A stretch of 64,000 nucleotides of DNA from contig OW121744.1 in the NCBI GenBank assembly GCA_933228675.1, positions 24,764,640 through 24,828,639 on the forward strand, given 5' to 3'. Under the pieces are notes generated by a model. The model had not been told where the DNA came from. It saw only the letters and a list, made by a program, of their open reading frames with translations, and did not search any database. The translations under genes were made by a program, and so were the position numbers. Position 1 is the stretch's first letter. Each line of letters begins with the position of its first letter. Origin of the DNA: Stomorhina lunata (taxonomy: Eukaryota; Arthropoda; Insecta; Diptera; Rhiniidae). Positions 58,728 through 64,000 of the stretch are shown here, in pieces.

Positions 58728-60774
58728 ATGGCAACATATTCCAATCCCCACTGGTTACTTTGTCATATACGTAACTCCTTCATTTCGACTGATGACACGG
58801 GTATGTGTGAGACCGTAATGGTCAGCGATGATCTACCCAAACATTATCTGCAAAAATACCAAGGAAATGGTATGACGCGTAATATGCAGCAGCAACAGCA
58901 AAGGCGATCAAACACTGCTGGACAACCACAGCCAACGCCAATGCAACATCGTAACCATGATCCGGTGTTGCAAGAAGTCGATTTCGTTTGTTATCCTGGT
59001 CTTGACCAAAGTGATGACGAGGACGTTGACTTAACAGCACAATCATTTGATATTCAAATGTATCCTGAGGTGGGTGCTCATCGTTTCCGTTCAAATACGG
59101 CACAAAAACTGGAAAAAATGGATATAGCCAGACGCAAAGCAGCAAAAACAAAATGTGTCAACTATGATGATGAAATTGTACAGCCAGAACGTAGTGACTT
59201 TTTTATACGAAAACCCGTTGTAGCCAAACAGGAGACCTCCATGCAACTAAATGAGACGGTTAAAAGTAAACTTTCGCTACAATTGGCCAATAGTCCTAAG
59301 CAAGTACAAAATAAATTTCATGAATATGCAAAATTTGATGGCACTTCACAGACGGGAGTACAAACGAAGCGTATCAATATATTTTTGAGTATGCTGCCGG
59401 AAAAGGAGCGGAATTATCCTATAAAAATATGTGTTCTTTCCCATGCCAAGATATCAGATGTAAGTAAATTAACTCTAACTTAAAATTATTAATCAAATGA
59501 AACCATTTAACTTCTAATGACAGATTACATTATGCTTATTTATTTGTGTTAAATAATTAGGAGCGCATTTTAAAATCCTAAATATCTCTCAAGCTATTAG
59601 AGATAGCGTAGTACAGTAATCTTAAGTAGTTTTCGAATGTGTAAAAATCTTTTCGATATGTTTATATTTACGAATGTTATACGTACCAATAGATTTAACA
59701 TACAATGGTGCTCAACTTTGCGATCATTTTAATCTAAGGGCTCGATATAGACGATATTCCTTAAACTAAATCCCAGTGTTATTCTATATTTATTTTACTC
59801 CTCATCTTTTACAGGTTATTGGCTTAGTATGCTACAAGGCTACCGTTGAATTTCCTAATCTTCCGCTCAAATCTGTACGCCATTATGGTTTGTATATGAC
59901 TGAAGACAATGATGACTTAGATGATTTTCCGCCTTTAGATCATCGGGAGCCATGTTCCAAATTTGGATTTTCACATTTAACATTGGCCGAACGAAGACCT
60001 CTGAATGAGTATGGTGCACCAACTAAATCCATGACTTCAGAGGAAGAAAAATCTAGATTAGCGGCAATGGCCCTACATTCCCTTAACTGTTCGGGTGTAG
60101 GCGCGGATGGATTTCATAGTCCCGAAGACAAAGATGAGACTGATGGCAGTAATAATGCATTTGGTGCTGAAGGTCGTGTTGATGATTTGGAAGCACGTAT
60201 TCTAAGTCAAGATGACATGTTGGAAGCTCCCGTGTATAGAAGTTACAATTTGCATATTATAGATAAGAAATTCTTTAAAACTGAAGTATCGCTGGGTATA
60301 TCCGGTGATCGTATAGAAATAGATCAACAGAAAAATGCCAAATTCTGGACAAAACAAAGGGCTGTTACATATCCCATAGATGCGGTAGCTCACTGTGAAA
60401 TAGTCGAAAAGCGTACAATGAAAGCAGTATTGCGGATTTGGCTAAAAACTTCCTCTGCCATTAGCTCTAATACATTTAGCGACAATAAAGCTTCACTTTC
60501 AATACCTGCCTATTCACCGACAAGTCCCGGTCATTATCCGCACTTCTCATCGCCATTTAATTTCTTAAGTAGTTCTAGCAGCACATCTTCATCATCACAA
60601 CAAATACGCTTTAAACACTACGACTTTGAGACCACTGTTCCCATGGCGGAACAAATATTTAAAAAACTATTTTGTATTCTTGAAATGTGTCCCTCGGATG
60701 TTCGAAGAGAATTTTTACAAGTTAAACAGCGTAAATTGCAAAAAAGTCAAGCAAAGAAACATCTAAAATTGTAG
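58728..60774 (+). CDS. Sin1: SIN1, mTORC2 subunit
   Basis: Scaffold of mTOR complex 2 that presents Akt and other AGC kinases for hydrophobic-motif phosphorylation. Exons 58728-59459 and 59815-60774 with a phase-0 GT-AG intron of 355 bp; 563 residues. The N-terminus [20 protein letters not shown] followed by [14 protein letters not shown] is the signature conserved in animal SIN1. The CRIM domain covers about 200-315 ([20 protein letters not shown] across the splice, [20 protein letters not shown]). A PH-type domain covers about 383-541 ([20 protein letters not shown]). It is interrupted by a serine-rich insert near 462-507. I do not see a clear Ras-binding domain in the roughly 70 residues between them. 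Glutamine-rich patch at 54-58. AATAAA at 60933. Confidence 0.95.
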
Positions 60775-61198
60775 TATCTAGATTTTTATATAAAATGCTA
60801 TAGGTTTTTAAGATATTCCTGCACTGCTGGCCAATATTAATAATATCACTAATTTGTTTAAATTAGCTTTAAGCCAGTCAACGGAATGAAGCTCTATGAA
60901 CTGCAACAAATTACAAAGGGCTTCATTATATAAATAAATTTCTATTTTTCGTTTTGTTCTATTTTTATTAATTACATACAAGTACTATATCTATTTAATA
61001 ATACCAATATTCTATATAGAGTTTAAGACTTATCTTATTTTGTCTATTTTTTAATGATTATTATAACATTTAAAATTAAATTATATTTTTATCTATAAGT
61101 TACTTTTTATTTTATATCTCTAAGACATTTTCTTACTCAATTAAATCTTTAATAAATAAAAAACATATTAAAGAAATTGCTTTAAAATTGCAAACAAT
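60775..61198. other. 3' flank of Sin1
   Basis: AT-rich 3' UTR and flank with several AATAAA signals (60933, and again near 61150). No other feature seen. Confidence 0.5.
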
Positions 61199-61347
61199 AT
61201 GTTTGTTCCCGTACTCTAGCGAAACTACCCAAAACAGTCCGAAGTTGTCAGAAATTACTCAAAAAACGACAATTTGTATTGAAAATTTTGTATGGGAACA
61301 CTTTTGGGTAAGTTTGGGTTGTTTCGTTAGAGTACGGGAACAAACAT
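61199..61347. mobile_element. 149-bp foldback element
   Basis: The left end reads ATGTTTGTTCCCGTACTCTA and GCGAAACTACCCAAAA. The right end is its inverse (TTTCGTTAGAGTACGGGAAC, AAACAT). Arms are about 35 bp with few mismatches and a short centre. Diverged pieces of the same sequence recur at 61740-61960 and 62200-62300, so it belongs to a local repeat family. Confidence 0.75.
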
Positions 61348-61369
61348 AATATTTTCAAATTAAACAAAA

Positions 61370-61710
61370 ATTTAAAAAGGTTTATCAAAATCTTGGGACA
61401 TCAAACATTTAATTAAAAAGTTTTACTGTAGTGTACTGCATAAGATCCCAATTCATTACAATTATTTATTATTGTAATAAATAGTTTTTTTGATAAAACC
61501 AAAAAAATGTTGGTGGGAAACCTTTCCTCGACGCGTTTCGATGGTTGGTTAGACCATCTCATCAGGAGGATTATCCCTAATTCTAGACAGAGCGAAAGCC
61601 ACACTATATATGTTATATTGAGGGACAAAATAAATACGAATTATTATTGTGTCCAACAAATATAAACATAAAGCGTAGATTATCATCCGAACAGAAAATT
61701 ATTTACCATT
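61370..61710. repeat. Dispersed repeat, also at 20600 and 22030
   Basis: Shares AAGTTTTACTGTAGTGTA, TTATTATTGTAATAAATAG and AAATAAATACGAATTATTA blocks, in the same order, with 20600-20740 and 22030-22190. A patch CGACGCGTTTCGATGGTTGG is present only here. Non-coding. Confidence 0.65.
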
Positions 61711-61787
61711 TATTGGGGCAAACATTTGAAGTTACCCAAACTTATCCAATTGTGTTCCTGTACACAATACTGGTTCGAGTCTTTGCT

Positions 61788-62343
61788 AAACTGTGAGATC
61801 AATTTCATTTCATATGATACCCAAAATTACACAGACATTTCCTTCGAGCCACTTTATTTGTGTTTCTTTACTTTAACGAAACAAACCAAACGTACTCAAA
61901 AGTGTTCCCGTACAAAATTTTCAATACAAATTGTTGTTTTTTTCTGGTAATTTAAAATAAACAATTTGTTTAAAAACTTGGAATCAACAGTTAAACAAAA
62001 CGAAACTATAGTAGTACGTCTGTTTTTTTTTACTTTCTGGGTGAGTTTGGACAAATGAGAGAAATTTAGAAGTTACTCTCTCAAACTATAAAACTTATAC
62101 AAAAGTACACAAAAAGAAGAACACATAACACCAAAATTTAAGTCCACAATTTGAAAATTTGAAAAATATTCAAAACAAATGTTTTTAATAAAAATTTTTC
62201 AAACAATAGTTGTGTTACCGTACCTTAACGAAACTACCCAAAACCAGTCCGAAGTTGCCCAAACTCACCCAATCGTGTTCATGACTCTGTTTTTGGTTTA
62301 AGTCTTTACAAAATTGAGAGTGTAATTTCATTTCCCATTTTAC
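61788..62343 (+). repeat. Direct repeat, left copy
   Basis: Nearly identical to 63445-64000 at a constant offset of about 1657 bp; I counted only about four or five differences or indels in some 555 bp. It contains foldback-family pieces (GTGTTACCGTACCTTAACGA, ACCAGTCCGAAGTTGCCC). The repeat may extend past the window on the right. Confidence 0.9.
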
Positions 62344-62379
62344 TCAAAACTACACACACTTTTTCTTTGAGTATGTTTA

Positions 62380-63444
62380 AATAACAAATTATTTTCTTAT
62401 AAAACAAAAATTATTTTCTTATAGAAAAATTTTCGTTAAAAATTTTACTTACAGAAACATTTTCTTTAAAAAATTTTTGTTATAGAATTTTTTAAATAGA
62501 AAAATTTTCGTTACAAAGTTTTTCTCTAAGAAACATTTAAAAACGGAAATTTTTCTATAAGAAAAATTTTGTAACGAAAATTTTCAATATTTTTCTTATA
62601 AAATAATTTTATTATTTTTCTCAATAAAATAATAAAAGAAAGATTCAATAAAATAATAATTTTAATAATATAAAAATTTTTGTTGTAAAATTTTTTCTTT
62701 TAAAAAATTTTATGACAAATACATTTCTATAAAAAAATGTATAACGAAAATCTTTCTATAATAAACATTTTATAACGAAAATTTTTCTATAAGAAACATT
62801 TTATAACGAAAGTTTTTCTGTGAGAAAAAATTTATAATGAAAATTTTTTTTATAAAAAAAATTTTCTTTATTTCTTATTAAAAAATTTTTTATATAAAAT
62901 TTTGTAATGAAAATTTTTCTATAAGAAAAATTTTTTAATGAAAATATTTCTATAAAAAAAGCTTCATAATGAAAATTTGTCTACAAGATAAATTTCATAA
63001 TGAATATTTTTCTATACGAAAAATGTTTTCGTTATAGAATTAAAGAAAAATTTCCTTTAACAAATTTTTTTATAGAAAATTTTCTTCATAAAATTTTTCT
63101 ATAAGAAACATTTTTGAACGAAAATTTTTCCATAAGAAAAATTTTTCTCTAAGAAAAATTTTTCAACGAAAATTTTTTTATAAGAAAAATTTTTTAACGA
63201 AAATTTTTCTATAAGAAAAATTTTTTAACGAAAATTTTTCTATAAGAAACATTTTTTAACGAAAATTTGTCTATAAGAAAAATTTTTTAACGAAAATTTT
63301 TTCTATAAGAAAAATTTTTTAACGAAAATTTTTCTATAAGAAAAATTTTTTAACGAAAATTTGTCTATAAGAAAAATTTTTTAACGAAAATTTGTCTATA
63401 AGAAAAATTTTTTAACGAAAATTTTTCTATAAGAAAAATTTTTT
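62380..63444. repeat. Satellite array J, about 31-bp unit
   Basis: The unit consists of TTTTTCTATAAGAAAAA (17) and TTTTTTAACGAAAA (14). The left part (62380-63100) is degenerate; 63150-63440 is nearly perfect with a 31-bp period. The same two-palindrome design as arrays A-I, but a distinct subfamily. It lies between the two direct repeats. Confidence 0.93.
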
Positions 63445-64000
63445 AAACTGTGAGATCAATTTCATTTCATATGATACCCAAAATTACACAGACATTTCCT
63501 TCGAGCCACTTTATTTGTGTTTCTTTACTTTAACGAAACAAACCAAACGTACTCAAAAGTGTTCCCGTACAAAATTTTCAATAAAAATTGTTGTTTTTTT
63601 CTGGTAATTTAAAATAAACAATTTGTTTAAAAACTTGGAATCAACAGTTAAACAAAACGAAACTATAGTAGTACGTCTGTTTTTTTTTACTTTCTGGGTG
63701 AGTTTGGACAAATGAGAGAAATTTAGAAGTTACTCTCTCAAACTATAAAACTTATACAAAAGTACACAAAAAGAAGAACACATAACACTAAAATTTAAGT
63801 CCACAATTTGAAAATTTGAAAAATATTCAAAACAAATGTTTTTAATAAAAATTTTTCAAACAATAGTTGTGTTACCGTACCTTAACGAAACTACCCAAAA
63901 CCAGTCCGAAGTTGCCCAAACTCACCCAATCGTGTTCACGTACTCTGTTTTTGGTTTAAGTCTTTACAAAATTGAGAGTGTAATTTCATTTCCCCTTTTA
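63445..64000 (+). repeat. Direct repeat, right copy (cut by window end)
   Basis: Begins abruptly at the end of array J with AAACTGTGAGATCAATTTCA and follows 61788 onwards base for base apart from a handful of changes, to the end of the window. Confidence 0.9.

Noticed and set aside
58822..59151. 109-codon minus-strand open frame
   Set aside because: Antisense shadow of Sin1 exon 1.

Overview
The window is AT-rich nuclear DNA from a higher fly, most likely a calyptrate (blow fly or house fly type). This rests on small GT-AG introns of 53-70 bp, recognisable fly-like Sin1, Elp2 and mitochondrial intermediate peptidase proteins, insect core-promoter E-boxes, and fly-type mobile-element debris. 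The species cannot be fixed from the sequence alone. A 200-N assembly gap lies at 37960-38159.

Layout. 1-28280 holds no supported gene. It is built of satellite arrays (1505-3330, 11985-14745, 16285-20280, 22260-24840, 25970-28280), longer-period tandem repeats (4911-5900, 6230-6815, 8330-9720) and AT-rich spacers. 28405-50475 holds two tandem fatty acyl-CoA reductase (FAR) genes on the + strand. The first has nine of ten exons and runs into the gap; the second is complete, with ten exons and 492 residues. Their introns carry satellite DNA and many nested mobile elements. 50599-60774 is a compact, ordinary gene block: Elp2 (-), a small TOM6-like gene (+), mitochondrial intermediate peptidase (-) and Sin1 (+). 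61199-64000 is again repeats, including a near-identical direct duplication with a satellite array between its copies.

The most striking feature is one satellite superfamily with a 29-31 bp unit that fills roughly 19 kb (about 30%) of the window in ten arrays. Its subfamilies share a core, and each unit reads as two near-palindromic half-units of the form T-tract, short hinge, A-tract. The arrays lie upstream of both FAR copies and inside intron 3 of both, so they probably helped create the tandem duplication. The two FAR copies are mosaic: about 1% different over exons 1-2 but about 6-11% different over exons 4-8, as expected from gene conversion.

The genes do not form a pathway. FAR makes fatty alcohols for waxes, hydrocarbons or ether lipids. 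Elp2 serves tRNA wobble-uridine modification. TOM6 and the peptidase both act in mitochondrial protein import and maturation. Sin1 is a core mTORC2 subunit. The peptidase and Sin1 share a 466 bp divergent promoter region; FAR2/Elp2 and TOM6/peptidase are convergent pairs.
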